Both the position numbers and the translations under genes were made by a program. From positions 62,001-126,000 of the forward strand of contig NZ_QUAK01000064.1 in the NCBI RefSeq assembly GCF_003429565.1: 64,000 nt of DNA, read 5' to 3'. Positions 36,290 to 46,088 of this stretch are shown one piece after another. Source of the stretch: Streptomyces triticagri (lineage in GTDB: Bacteria; Actinomycetota; Actinomycetes; Streptomycetales; Streptomycetaceae). Within the stretch, counting starts at the first letter, position 1. Each line of letters starts with the position of its first letter. Under the pieces are notes generated by a model. It had not been told where the DNA came from. It saw nothing but the letters and a program-made list of their open reading frames with translations, and did not search any database.

Positions 36290-37344
36290 GCGGTGGCCTC
36301 CGCGCGCTTGCGGACCCAGGCGTTCAGCAGGGTCGCCAGTAGGAGCATCGCCCCGAGGAAGAACTTGTACCAGTCGGAGTCCCACTCGGCGTAGACGATG
36401 CCCTTGCTCGTCATGCCGAAGATGAAGGCGCCGAAGGCGGAGCCGATCGCGGAGCCGTAGCCGCCGGTGATCAGACAGCCGCCGATGACGGCCGCGACGA
36501 TGTAGATCAGCTCATTGCCCACGCCCTCGCCGGACTGCACCGAGTCGAACGAGAAGAGCAGATGCTGGCCCGAGACCCAGGCGGCGAAGGCGACGCCCAT
36601 GTAGAGGCCGATCTTGGTCTTGACGACCGGGACGCCGACCGCGCGGGCCGCGTCCTTGTTCCCGCCGACCGCGAAGATCCAGTTTCCGGCCCGGGTACGA
36701 AGCAGGATCCAGGTGGCGACGGCGACCAGGACCGCCCACCACAGGATGGTCACCTTGAACGAGACGCTGCCGATGGTCAGCTGCGAGGCGAAGAGCACCT
36801 TGGCGGACTCGAAGCCCTCCATGTCGGCGATCGTCTTGGTGGAGACCTCGCCGCTGATCAGCTTGGTGAAGCCCAGGTTCAGTCCGGTCAGCATCAGGAA
36901 GGTGCCGAGGGTGATGATGAAGCTGGGCAGTTTGGTACGGGTCAGCATCGCGCCGTTGAAGATCCCGATGCCGAGCGTGACAAGCAGGGAGACCAGGACG
37001 CCCACCCAGACGTTGGCCGTCATCTGGTAGCTGAACATCGAGGAGATCAGCGCCGAGCTGGTGACCAGCACACCGGCGGACAGGTCGAACTCGCCGCCGA
37101 TCATCAGGAGCGCCACCGGCACCGCCATGATCCCGAGCGTCGACGCCGCGTACAGGACGGTGCTGAAGCTCGACATCCTGAGGAAACTGTCGGCCGCGAA
37201 GGAGAAGAAGACGAACACGGCGATCGCGCCGACCACCGCGCCCAGCTCCGGCCGGCCGAGCAGCCGGCGGGCCAGGGAGCGGCGCATCAGGCGTTCGTCG
37301 GCCGGCGACTTCCCCGCGGCGGGTGCGGGTGCTGTGGCCGTCAT
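36286..37344 (-). CDS. Sugar/polyol ABC transporter permease (FrcC/RbsC-like)
   Basis: 352 residues with about nine membrane segments and the family markers [29 protein letters not shown] and [12 protein letters not shown]. The ATG at 37344 overlaps the binding-protein stop (ATGA). It forms the channel for the periplasmic-binding-protein-delivered sugar. Confidence 0.9.
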   Translation of the reverse strand: MTATAPAPAAGKSPADERLMRRSLARRLLGRPELGAVVGAIAVFVFFSFAADSFLRMSSFSTVLYAASTLGIMAVPVALLMIGGEFDLSAGVLVTSSALISSMFSYQMTANVWVGVLVSLLVTLGIGIFNGAMLTRTKLPSFIITLGTFLMLTGLNLGFTKLISGEVSTKTIADMEGFESAKVLFASQLTIGSVSFKVTILWWAVLVAVATWILLRTRAGNWIFAVGGNKDAARAVGVPVVKTKIGLYMGVAFAAWVSGQHLLFSFDSVQSGEGVGNELIYIVAAVIGGCLITGGYGSAIGSAFGAFIFGMTSKGIVYAEWDSDWYKFFLGAMLLLATLLNAWVRKRAEATA

Positions 37345-38342
37345 CGGGTCCCCCGCTTCGTGTACTCCTCGAGCTCGTCGGCGTCGGCCTTGGTGATGAT
37401 CTGCGGCCCGGTGAGGACGGGGCGGCCGCCGCCGAGCACGTCCGCGTTGTACCGGTAGAGCCAGAGCAGGTCGATCGCCTCGTACCCCTGGAGGTAGGGC
37501 TGCTGGTCGACGGCGAAGCCGAGGTCGCCGGCCTTGAGTCCGGCGGCGACGTTCGCGTTCAGGTCGAAGGTGTCGATCTCCGCCTTGCTGCCGGCGTCCT
37601 TCTTGGCCTTGACGGCGGTCGCGGCGAAGGGCGCGCCGAGCGTGACGACGGAGTCGACGGCCTTGTCGGACTGGAGCTTGGCGCCGATGTTGGACTGCAC
37701 GTCGGGCATGTTGGTGCCTTCCACGTACAGGTTCTCGATCTTGCCGTCGAAGGTCTTCTTGACGCCGGCGCAGCGCTGTTCGTGGCCGACGTTGCCCTGT
37801 TCGTGCAGGACGCAGACGGCCTTCTTGCGGCCGCGGTCGTTGAGCTCCTCGCCGACCGCCTCGCCGGCGATGGTCTCGTCCTGGCCGATGTGGGTGAGGG
37901 CGCCGAACTCCTTGGACTCCGCGGAGCCGGAGTTCACGGTGATCACCGGGATGCCCTTCTTGGCGGCCTTCGCCATCACGTCCTTCATGGCGTCGGGCTT
38001 GGCGAGCGAGACGACGAGTCCGTCCACGCCCTTGTCGATGTACGACTGGACGAGCTGGGCCTGTTCCTTGCCCTCGTCGTTGTTGGCGTACAGGAAGTTG
38101 ATGTTGTCCTTGACGGCCGCCTGCTTGGCGCCGCTCTTGACGATGTCCCAGAAGGTGTCGCCATCGCCCGAATGCGTGACCATGGCGAAGGTCCAGCGGG
38201 GTGTGCCGACCGCGGCCCGCCCCTCGGCCTGGGCCTTGCGGGCGTCCTCGGCACGCTTGCCGCCGGTGCTGCTGCAGGCGGCGAGGGAGGCCCCCATGAC
38301 CGCCGTGAGCGCGATGCTTACCCAGGTTCGAACCCTTGCCAC
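37341..38342 (-). CDS. Sugar ABC transporter binding lipoprotein 1
   Basis: 333 residues from a GTG (VARVRTWVS); the hydrophobic segment ending SLAACSS gives a lipobox. The fold is the type I periplasmic-binding protein of the ribose/fructose group (FAMVTHSGDGDTFWDIVKSGA, YIDKGVDGLVVSLAKPDAM, GFAVDQQPYLQGYEAI). It is closely similar along its whole length to the upstream gene, a tandem paralogue. The longer open frame has no credible start. Confidence 0.88.
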   Translation of the reverse strand: MARVRTWVSIALTAVMGASLAACSSTGGKRAEDARKAQAEGRAAVGTPRWTFAMVTHSGDGDTFWDIVKSGAKQAAVKDNINFLYANNDEGKEQAQLVQSYIDKGVDGLVVSLAKPDAMKDVMAKAAKKGIPVITVNSGSAESKEFGALTHIGQDETIAGEAVGEELNDRGRKKAVCVLHEQGNVGHEQRCAGVKKTFDGKIENLYVEGTNMPDVQSNIGAKLQSDKAVDSVVTLGAPFAATAVKAKKDAGSKAEIDTFDLNANVAAGLKAGDLGFAVDQQPYLQGYEAIDLLWLYRYNADVLGGGRPVLTGPQIITKADADELEEYTKRGTR

Positions 38343-38548
38343 GAAGCCGTGCCCTTCTTGCTCTTCCGCTCGGTGCGCCGGGTCCGCCACGGCGGACCCG
38401 AACGCCCCAGTATCTCCGACGCATGATCCGGGACACCGGGCAGGTGGCGCGAGCGGAGCGCGGGCGAGGGAAATCGCACGGCTTGCGGCAATCGCCGGAC
38501 GGCCTGCCCCGACGGCCGTCCGGGCCGGCTCGGCGGTCGTCGTCCCGC

Positions 38549-39544
<996 letters not shown>

Positions 39545-39621
39545 GCTGAACCCACCTCTTCCCGGCCGCTCGGTGCGGCTGGGGGAGTTCTAGCGGCGGC
39601 TCGTCGGGGCGTCAATGTATT

Positions 39622-39631
39622 TGTCAGAACA
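39622..39631. promoter_or_regulatory. Candidate GntR-type site upstream of binding protein 2
   Basis: TGTCAGAACA lies about 78 bases upstream of the binding-protein-2 start in an A/T-rich stretch. It matches TGTCCGGACA in the gntR/dehydrogenase gap at eight of ten positions (TGTCnGnACA). Confidence 0.5.
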
Positions 39632-39685
39632 TTCTTACTTCGTTATGCACGCTCCACCCTTGCCGCGGGTGCGCGGGCCGCCCGG

Positions 39686-40450
39686 TCAGGGACGTACGAG
39701 GAGCTGGAACTCGAAGGAGTAGCGCGATGCCCGGTAGACGTGCGATCCGAACTCGACCGCGCGGCCGGTGTCGTCGAAGGTGACGCGCTCCATGGTGAGC
39801 AGCGGCGCACCGGCGGGCTCTCCGAGCCGCTCCCCCTCGACCGCGTCCGCGGCCCGGGCGCCGACGCTCTGCCGTGCGCTGTGCAGCGTGATGCCGGCCG
39901 AGCGCATCAGCCGGTAGAGGCCGGTGGCCTGCAGCTCGGCGTCCGCCATGGCGAGCGGCCCGGCCGGCAGATGATTGCGCAGGTACGCCATGGGCTCGCC
40001 GTGCGCGAGCCGGAGCCGTTCGATACGGCGGACCTCGTCGCCCTCGGCGACCCCGAGCGCGGCCGCGACCTCGGCGGTGGCGGGCTCCAGGGTGTTGCCG
40101 AGCACCCGGGTCGCGGGGCGCTGGCCGGCCGCCTCCAAGTCGTCGTACAGGCTGCTCAGTTCGAGCGGGCGCTTGACCTGGCTGTGCACCACCTGGGTGC
40201 CGACGCCGCGGCGCCGGACCAGGAGGCCCTTGTCGACCAGGGACTGGATCGCCTGGCGGACGGTGGGGCGGGACAGGCCGAGGCGCTGGGCGAGGTCGAT
40301 CTCGTTGCCGAGCAGGGTGCCTGGGGCGAGGCGGCCCTTCTCGATGGCCGACTCCAGCTGCTGGGCCAGCTGGAAGTACAGCGGGACCGGGCTGCTGCGG
40401 TCCACGCCGAGCTGGAGCGACAGGGCTCGGTCCGCTGCTGGCTTGGGCAC
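39686..40450 (-). CDS. GntR-family regulator (HutC/UTRA type)
   Basis: 254 residues from a GTG (VPKPAADRAL). Winged helix ~20-90 (PLYFQLAQQLESAIEKGRLAPGTLLGNEIDLAQRLGLSRPTVRQAIQSLVDKGLLVRR), then a UTRA ligand domain (SSLYDDLEAAGQRP, IERLRLAHGEPMAYLRNHLP, ending in a conserved-looking YRASRYSFEFQLL). The open frame continues upstream without a better start. It lies between the importer and a divergent dehydrogenase and is the likely regulator of both. Confidence 0.88.
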   Translation of the reverse strand: MPKPAADRALSLQLGVDRSSPVPLYFQLAQQLESAIEKGRLAPGTLLGNEIDLAQRLGLSRPTVRQAIQSLVDKGLLVRRRGVGTQVVHSQVKRPLELSSLYDDLEAAGQRPATRVLGNTLEPATAEVAAALGVAEGDEVRRIERLRLAHGEPMAYLRNHLPAGPLAMADAELQATGLYRLMRSAGITLHSARQSVGARAADAVEGERLGEPAGAPLLTMERVTFDDTGRAVEFGSHVYRASRYSFEFQLLVRP

Positions 40451-40510
40451 GGGCCGAGCGTATCCCCAGGAGACGATCAGGAGAAGATGACGGGAAGTCG
40501 TGAGGTTCGA

Positions 40511-40522
40511 TTGTCCGGACAA
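40511..40522. promoter_or_regulatory. Candidate GntR operator
   Basis: TTGTCCGGACAA is a perfect 12-base palindrome in the gntR/dehydrogenase gap, just upstream of the dehydrogenase -35 element. A related site lies in front of the importer genes. Confidence 0.6.
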
Positions 40523-40526
40523 AGGA

Positions 40527-40563
40527 TTGACAGCGGGCCGGGCCGAGGTCAGGTTATGAACCA
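40527..40563 (+). promoter_or_regulatory. Promoter giving a leaderless dehydrogenase mRNA
   Basis: TTGACA (40527-40532), a 17-base spacer and CAGGTT (40550-40555) place transcription start at or next to the ATG (40563). There is no ribosome-binding site, consistent with a leaderless transcript, which is common in Streptomyces. Confidence 0.6.
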
Positions 40564-41576
40564 TGCGCATCGGACTCATCGGCACCGGTCGGATCGGCTC
40601 CTTCCACGCGGCGACGCTCGCCCGCCACCGGGACGTGGGAGCCCTGGTGGTGGCCGATGCCGAACCGGACCGGGCAAAGGCACTGGCCCAGCGCCTGGAC
40701 GCGGTGGCCGCCCCCGGTGTGCACGAGGTCTTCGCCTGGGGCGTGGACGCGGTCGTCATCACCGCGGCCACCTCCGCGCACGCGGAGCTGATCGGCCGGG
40801 CGGCGCGGGCGGGCATCCCGGCGTTCTGCGAGAAGCCGGTGGCGATGGACCTGGCCGGCACCCTGTCCTCGCTGCGCGAGGTGGCGGAGGCGGGCACGGA
40901 GCTGCAGCTCGGTTTCCAGCGGCGCTTCGACGCGGGGTACACGGCCGCGCGGGCCGCGGTGCACGAGGGCAGACTCGGCCGGCTCCACACGGTCCGCGCG
41001 ATGACCTCGGACCCGGCGCCGCCGCCCGCCGCGTATCTGCCGCTCTCGGGCGGCCTGTACCGGGACTGTCTGGTGCACGACTTCGACATGCTGCGCTGGG
41101 TGACGGGTCACGAGGTCACCGAGGTGTACGCGACGGGTTCGGACGCGGGCCCTGTGATGTTCCGCGAGGCCGGCGACGTGGACACCGCCGCGGCGGTCCT
41201 CACCCTCGACGACGGGACGCTGGCCACGGCGACCGCGACCCGCTGCAACGGCGCGGGTTACGACGTCCGCATGGAGCTGGCGGGCGAGCTCGACCAGGTC
41301 GCGGTCGGCCTCGACGACCGCACCCCGATCGCCTCCACCGAGCCGGCCGGGCCGCCCGCCGCGGACAAGCCCTGGCCCGGCTTCCTGGAGCGTTTCGCCG
41401 GGGCGTACGAGGCGGAGCTGCGGGCCTTCGTCGAGGTGGTGCTCGGTGAGCGGGAGAACCCGTGCGACGGCCGCGATGCGCTGCACGCGCTGCGGATCGC
41501 GGAGGCCTGCGAACTGTCCCGCGCGGAACACCGACCGGTGGCGCTGGCCGAGATCGCGGATCTGCCGGACGCCTGA
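40563..41576 (+). CDS. Gfo/Idh/MocA-family dehydrogenase, inositol 2-dehydrogenase-like
   Basis: 337 residues. Rossmann start MRIGLIGTGRIGSFHAATLA, FCEKPVAMDL (EKP), QLGFQRRFD, and the YRDCLVHDFDMLRWVTGHEV segment with the catalytic Lys-position/Asp/His region of inositol dehydrogenases. It probably oxidises the polyol or sugar brought in by the adjacent importer; myo-inositol is plausible but not proven. Confidence 0.85.
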   Translation: MRIGLIGTGRIGSFHAATLARHRDVGALVVADAEPDRAKALAQRLDAVAAPGVHEVFAWGVDAVVITAATSAHAELIGRAARAGIPAFCEKPVAMDLAGTLSSLREVAEAGTELQLGFQRRFDAGYTAARAAVHEGRLGRLHTVRAMTSDPAPPPAAYLPLSGGLYRDCLVHDFDMLRWVTGHEVTEVYATGSDAGPVMFREAGDVDTAAAVLTLDDGTLATATATRCNGAGYDVRMELAGELDQVAVGLDDRTPIASTEPAGPPAADKPWPGFLERFAGAYEAELRAFVEVVLGERENPCDGRDALHALRIAEACELSRAEHRPVALAEIADLPDA

Positions 41577-41601
41577 GCGCCGCGTGGTCCGGTGGGCGCG
41601 C

Positions 41602-42741
41602 TCAGCCCCGCAGTCGTGCGTTGAGCCGGGCCGCCTGGCGCGTGAGGTGGTCGCGCTCGGGGATGTTGGGGGCCGATCGGGCGGCCTGCACGTAGAGCCG
41701 CGCCGCTCTCGCGGGGTCGCCGTCGCGCTCGTGCAGGTAGGCCTCGACGGCGGTGTACCGCGGCAGGGCGGGGTCCAGTCCGGCGAGGGCGGCGAGCCCG
41801 GCCCGGGGGCCGTCGGCCTCGCCGACCGCGACGGCGCGGTTGAGGCGGGCCAAAGGGCTGTCGGTGAGCGCCACCAGTTCGTCGTACCACTCGACGATCT
41901 GCACCCAGTCGGTCTCCTCGGCCGTCCTGGCGTCCGCGTGCAGCGCGGCCACCGCCGCCTGGGCCTGGAACTCGCCCAGGCGGTCGCGGCCGAGCGCGGC
42001 CTGCAGGATGCCGATGCCCTCGCTGATGAGCCGGGTGTTCCACAGGCCGCGGTCCTGCTCGGCGAGCGGGACGAGCGTGCCGTCCGGGCCGGTGCGGGCC
42101 GGGCGCCGTGCGTGGTGCAGCAGCATCAGGGCGAGCAGGCCCGCGGCCTCCTCGTGGCGGGTGATCGCCGCGAGTTGCCGGGTGAGCCGGATCGCCTCGG
42201 CGGCGAGGTCGACGTCCCCGGAGTAGCCCTCGTTGAAGACCAGGTAGAGGACGCGGAGCACGGTGGATACGTCGCCGGGCTGCTCGAATCGGACCCCCGA
42301 CACGGTCTTCTTGGCGCGACTGATCCGTTGGGCCATGGTCGACTCCGGCACCAGATACGCAGCCGCGATCTGCCGCGTGGTGAGACCGCCGACCGCGCGC
42401 AGGGTGAGCGCGACGGCGGAGGCCGGTGTCAGGGACGGATGCGCGCACAGGAAGTACAGCTGAAGCGTGTCGTCCACGGCCTCGCAGGGGCCGGGTTCCG
42501 GTTCGGCCTCGGCCTGCTCCTCGCGCCGCCGCCGTGAGGTGTCGGCACGCACGGCGTCGAGGAACTTGCGCCAGGACACGGTGATCAGCCAGCCCTTGGG
42601 GTCCCGTGGCGAGACCTCGGTGCGTACGGATTCCACCAGGGCGTCCTGGACGGCGTCCTCGGCCGCCGCGAAGTCGGCTCCGCGGCGGACGAGCACGCCG
42701 ATCACCTCGGGGACCAGCTCCTTCAGGAGCGCTTCGTTCAC
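41602..42741 (-). CDS. ECF42-type RNA polymerase sigma factor with C-terminal extension
   Basis: 379 residues. Sigma region 2 (~10-65, AAEDAVQDALVESVR) and region 4 (~100-150, GLTTRQIAAAYLVPESTMAQRISRAKKTV) are followed by a ~200-residue TPR-like extension (FNEGYSGDVDLAAEAIRLTRQL, LWNTRLISEGIGIL, RYTAVEAYLHERDGD) typical of ECF42. GTG start overlaps the stop of the DGPF gene. The ECF42-DGPF pairing is a known conserved association; no anti-sigma gene is present, as expected for this group. Confidence 0.9.
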   Translation of the reverse strand: MNEALLKELVPEVIGVLVRRGADFAAAEDAVQDALVESVRTEVSPRDPKGWLITVSWRKFLDAVRADTSRRRREEQAEAEPEPGPCEAVDDTLQLYFLCAHPSLTPASAVALTLRAVGGLTTRQIAAAYLVPESTMAQRISRAKKTVSGVRFEQPGDVSTVLRVLYLVFNEGYSGDVDLAAEAIRLTRQLAAITRHEEAAGLLALMLLHHARRPARTGPDGTLVPLAEQDRGLWNTRLISEGIGILQAALGRDRLGEFQAQAAVAALHADARTAEETDWVQIVEWYDELVALTDSPLARLNRAVAVGEADGPRAGLAALAGLDPALPRYTAVEAYLHERDGDPARAARLYVQAARSAPNIPERDHLTRQAARLNARLRG

Positions 42742-43145
42742 TCGGTGGCCGTGGCGTGCACGCCGTAGAAGGGCCGCAGCTCCAGCCACTCGTGGATCGG
42801 CTTGCCGCCCGCGCCGGGGGCCGCGGACAGCTCACCGGCCAGTTCCAGGGCCCGCTCGTAGGTCTCCACGTCGATCACCATCCAGCCGGCGATCAGGTCC
42901 TTGGTCTCGGCGAACGGGCCGTCGGTGACCGGCGGGCGCCCCTCGCCGTCGTAGCGGACGAAGGTGCCCTCCGGGGAGAGCGCCTGGCTGTCCACGTACT
43001 CACCGGTGGACTTGAGACGGTCGGCGAAGTCGTTCATGTACTTCAGGTGGGCGGTGACCTCGTCCGGCTCCCACTGGTCCATCGGCACGTCGTTGACCGA
43101 CGCCGGCGCGCCCCGGTAGTGCTTCAGCAGCAGGTACTTGCCCAT
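42738..43145 (-). CDS. YCII-related DGPF-domain protein
   Basis: 135 residues: MGKYLLLKHYRGAP, the eponymous DGPFAETKDLIAGWMVIDV (~75-93) and a C-terminal strand. Dimeric ferredoxin-like fold; function unknown, but such genes are habitual partners and targets of ECF42 sigma factors. GGAG lies eight bases upstream of the ATG. Confidence 0.9.
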   Translation of the reverse strand: MGKYLLLKHYRGAPASVNDVPMDQWEPDEVTAHLKYMNDFADRLKSTGEYVDSQALSPEGTFVRYDGEGRPPVTDGPFAETKDLIAGWMVIDVETYERALELAGELSAAPGAGGKPIHEWLELRPFYGVHATATE

Positions 43146-43300
43146 GATGCGCTCCTTGGTGAGGTACGGCCCATTGTGGCCGCGTGCACACCGGGGACGC
43201 AGCCGGGGACCGGTTCTCGACATCGGCCGCGAAGATTTCCGAGACTTTTTTCGCGGGAGGCTGCCGGCACGGTCGGCCCGGCGCGACCGACCCGGCCGGC

Positions 43301-43807
43301 TCAGTCCAGGAGGCGGATCGTCGGGGTCTGTTCGCTGGTGACGACCGTGCCGCCGCACTGTCCGCAGGACTCGCTCGCCGGACGCGCCATATTGGTCGCG
43401 ATCGACGCCGTGCCCGGTTCGTCGGCGTCCTCGGGGCACTCGTATCCGATGTGCAGCCGTACCCAGGGGTGCAGGGTCGGGGCCGCGTTGCGGTGGCCGC
43501 TGCGGGAGTCGTGGAACGGCGCCCACCAGAAGCTGACCACGGCCCGCAGCGCGAGGCGGTCCTCCCCCGAGGTGACGTCGAACGCGGCGATCCGGGCAGC
43601 CGTGTAGTGCCCGGGGATGCCGGACCGGCTCCCCGAGCACAGCGCCCGCTCGGCGCCGACCTCGAGGACGGTGGTGCGGTTGGTGCGTTCACAGATGAAG
43701 CAGTCGATGCTCAGCTCGAGCTTGGACCGCCAGTGCAGATAGTGGAATCCCTTGCCGCCGCCCGTCCGGCCGGCGACCTCCGCGTTGATCTCGACGCTGC
43801 GTTGCAT
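43301..43807 (-). CDS. Cys-rich hypothetical protein
   Basis: 168 residues, soluble. Cys pairs CFICE (~36-39) and CGQCG (~147-150), with further Cys in between, suggest a zinc-stabilised fold. The middle region (FDVTSGEDRLALRAVVSFWWAPFHDS) is beta-like. I do not recognise the family. It is followed upstream by the thioesterase gene, ten bases away on the same strand, so probably co-transcribed. Confidence 0.65.
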   Translation of the reverse strand: MQRSVEINAEVAGRTGGGKGFHYLHWRSKLELSIDCFICERTNRTTVLEVGAERALCSGSRSGIPGHYTAARIAAFDVTSGEDRLALRAVVSFWWAPFHDSRSGHRNAAPTLHPWVRLHIGYECPEDADEPGTASIATNMARPASESCGQCGGTVVTSEQTPTIRLLD

Positions 43808-43817
43808 GGCTCTCCGG

Positions 43818-44246
43818 TCAGTCCTTGGCCGTGGACAGGACCGTGCCCTGCGCGACCGCGCAGAGCGTCCCGCCGTCCTCGGCGTCGTCCGCCCCCGTCA
43901 TCACCAGATCGCAGCGGACGACGGCCTGCCGCCGACCGGCGTGCACCACCTCGGCGCGGGCGGTGAGCAGGGTGCCGCGGGCCGGTCGTACGTACTGGAT
44001 GGAGAAGCCGGCGGTCAGGACGGCGGGGCCGAGTGCGGCGCCGGCGGCGAACGTGAGGGCGTTGTCCGCGGCGTACGACAGGACTCCGCCGTGCACAAAG
44101 CCGTTCTGCTGGAGCAGCTCGTCCCTGATGTCCAGCTCGAGTACGGCGGCCCCGTCGCCGAAGGCGGTGATCCTCGCCTTGAGCAGCCGGCTGAACGGCT
44201 GGGCGTCGAGGACCTGTTCGGCCACCGAGAGGTCGAATCCTGTCAT
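43818..44246 (-). CDS. PaaI-type hotdog thioesterase
   Basis: 142 residues with the hotdog core NGFVHGGVLSYAADNALTFAAGAAL and the DxxFxxG-like region LLQQNGFVHGG. Such enzymes hydrolyse acyl-CoA thioesters. Cytoplasmic. No phenylacetate genes are nearby, so the substrate is open. Confidence 0.83.
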   Translation of the reverse strand: MTGFDLSVAEQVLDAQPFSRLLKARITAFGDGAAVLELDIRDELLQQNGFVHGGVLSYAADNALTFAAGAALGPAVLTAGFSIQYVRPARGTLLTARAEVVHAGRRQAVVRCDLVMTGADDAEDGGTLCAVAQGTVLSTAKD

Positions 44247-44374
44247 GTGCTCCTCCTGGATGCGCCCCGCTGCTCCTCCTGCCGGGGCGGCTGGCTCAAG
44301 GGTTGGGCAGCTGCCGTACGAAGGTCAACACGGCGGGGCCGGAGGCGACGGGGATCACTCGGTGCGGGAGCCGG

Positions 44375-45346
44375 TCATCCGAGTTCGGCGAGGACCGCGC
44401 GCAGTGCGGCGCGCTCCCCGGGGTCCGGTCCGGTGACGGTGTGCGCGTCCACGAAGGGCGACACCCGGACCTCGCTGCCGTCCTCGCGCAGCCGGTCGGC
44501 GAGCGCGTGCGCGGACGCCGCGGGGTCCCGCTCACCGAGCCGATCGATGCGCCCGGCGAGCATCGCGACGGCGGGCCGCAGGTCCGGCGGCAGGAACCGC
44601 ACGGCGCCCTGCGCCGCGGTGACCTGCTCCGCGTACCGGTCGGCCCAGAACGTCCAGGTCCAGCCCGGCCAGTCCGGCAGTTCCGGGCACCGGGCGGTGA
44701 AGAGGGTGTCCGAGATCCAGGCGCAGACCTCGCGCCGCGGTACGTCGATGTGCACGCCGTCGGCCGGGACGACCTGCTCGCCCTCGCACCGCGCTTCCTG
44801 CGGCAGCCGGTCCACCAACGCCGGTCCGTGCGCGAGCAGTTCGGGCAGGTCGTCGACGAACAGCGAGTAGGCCCGCGGGCCCCGGTCGTCGCGTACGGAG
44901 ACGATCGTCGCGTACTCCTCCTCGCCCGGTTCGACGGCCTGCAGGGGCGCCTGCCGGGTGGGCTCGGAGGGCTCGACGGTGACGGCGGACGGGTCGGCGC
45001 CGACGTATGCGGCGAGCTCGCGCAGGCCCTCGTACGCCCAGTCGATGCGCCAGCCCGGCCAGGTCCGCGCCAGGACGGCGAACAGGGCGTCGCGGTGGTC
45101 GCGGTCGTCCAGGTGCCAAGTGAAGAGCAGGAGACGGCTGTTGTCGTAGTCGGCGAGCACCGCGCCCTCGCACCAGGTGTCGTCCAGCCAGTCGGTGCGG
45201 TCCGTCGCGCGCTGGGCGCGCAGGAAGCGGGCGGCCGAGCGCGGGCCGTCGAGGATGTCGACGTCCACGGTCGTGGCGCCCCAGTGCGAGTAGTACAGCT
45301 GCCAGCTGCCGTCCTCGACGACGACGTAGTTCGCCCTGTCCCCCAT
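44375..45346 (-). CDS. Hypothetical protein, 323 residues
   Basis: Starts MGDRANYVVVEDGSWQLYYSHWGA with GGAGGAG before the ATG. The first ~100 residues (YYSHWGATTVDVDILDGP, WLDDTWCEGAVLADYDNSRLLLFTWH) recur in actinomycete proteins of unknown role. No signal, membrane helix or catalytic motif is visible; Trp/Asp-rich and acidic. I cannot assign a function. Confidence 0.7.
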   Translation of the reverse strand: MGDRANYVVVEDGSWQLYYSHWGATTVDVDILDGPRSAARFLRAQRATDRTDWLDDTWCEGAVLADYDNSRLLLFTWHLDDRDHRDALFAVLARTWPGWRIDWAYEGLRELAAYVGADPSAVTVEPSEPTRQAPLQAVEPGEEEYATIVSVRDDRGPRAYSLFVDDLPELLAHGPALVDRLPQEARCEGEQVVPADGVHIDVPRREVCAWISDTLFTARCPELPDWPGWTWTFWADRYAEQVTAAQGAVRFLPPDLRPAVAMLAGRIDRLGERDPAASAHALADRLREDGSEVRVSPFVDAHTVTGPDPGERAALRAVLAELG

Positions 45347-45535
45347 GGTCTCCTCCGTCGGTGTTCCCCGGCCGGCCGGGCATCGGGCCCTCGTGCCGGG
45401 TCGTGCCAAGCTAGCCCGCCCGCCCCGTGCACCGCCCCCGAATATCGCCGCCCGCACGGGTCATCCCGGGCAGCCGAGCGGGATCGCTCCGCCCGCCGGG
45501 GTGCGTCACCCTGCGTACCCCGGCAGGATCGCCTC

Positions 45536-46060
45536 ATGACGAACCAGCCACGTGTCGTGCAGCGCGCCCCCGTGCCGTTCGTGGGTGTACGGGGCCGGGT
45601 CACCTGGGACCGCTTCGGACTGCTCGCGGACCGACTGCCGGAGATCGTCGGTTGGCTCGGCGAGCGCGGCGTGACACCGGCGGGCGGCCCCTTCTTCCGG
45701 TACGAGGTGCTGGGTCGTGTTCGGGGAGTCTCGCGCGAGCTGCAGGTGGTGGCCGGGGTGCCGGTCGGTGAGCGGGTGCGGGTCGCCGGCGACGACCTGT
45801 TCGCCGACACCCTGCCGGGCGGCAGCTATGTGACGGTCACTCATGTCGGCCACCCCGACGAGCTGTTCGCGGTCGTCGACTCGATGATGAAGTGGGCCCG
45901 CGCCCAGCGCCTCGACTGGGACATGACCCGCACCGAAGAGGGCGAGGTCTGGGGCTGCCGTCTGGAGAGCTATCGCACCGACCCGCGCACGGAACCCGAT
46001 CCGCACCGCTGGGAGACGGAGCTGGCGCTGCGGCTGCGCCAGGACGAGCCGCCCCACTGA
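45536..46060 (+). CDS. GyrI-like small-molecule-binding protein
   Basis: 174 residues: FVGVRGRVTWDRFGLLADRLPEIVGWL, PAGGPFFRYEVLG, TVTHVGHPDELFAVVDSMMKWA and an acidic ending, matching the GyrI-like ligand domain (as in AraC/Rob effector domains) without DNA-binding part. The second such protein in the window, and not closely similar to the first. Confidence 0.75.
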   Translation: MTNQPRVVQRAPVPFVGVRGRVTWDRFGLLADRLPEIVGWLGERGVTPAGGPFFRYEVLGRVRGVSRELQVVAGVPVGERVRVAGDDLFADTLPGGSYVTVTHVGHPDELFAVVDSMMKWARAQRLDWDMTRTEEGEVWGCRLESYRTDPRTEPDPHRWETELALRLRQDEPPH

Positions 46061-46088
46061 GCACTGTCGGGCGCCCCCTACGTCTCGT

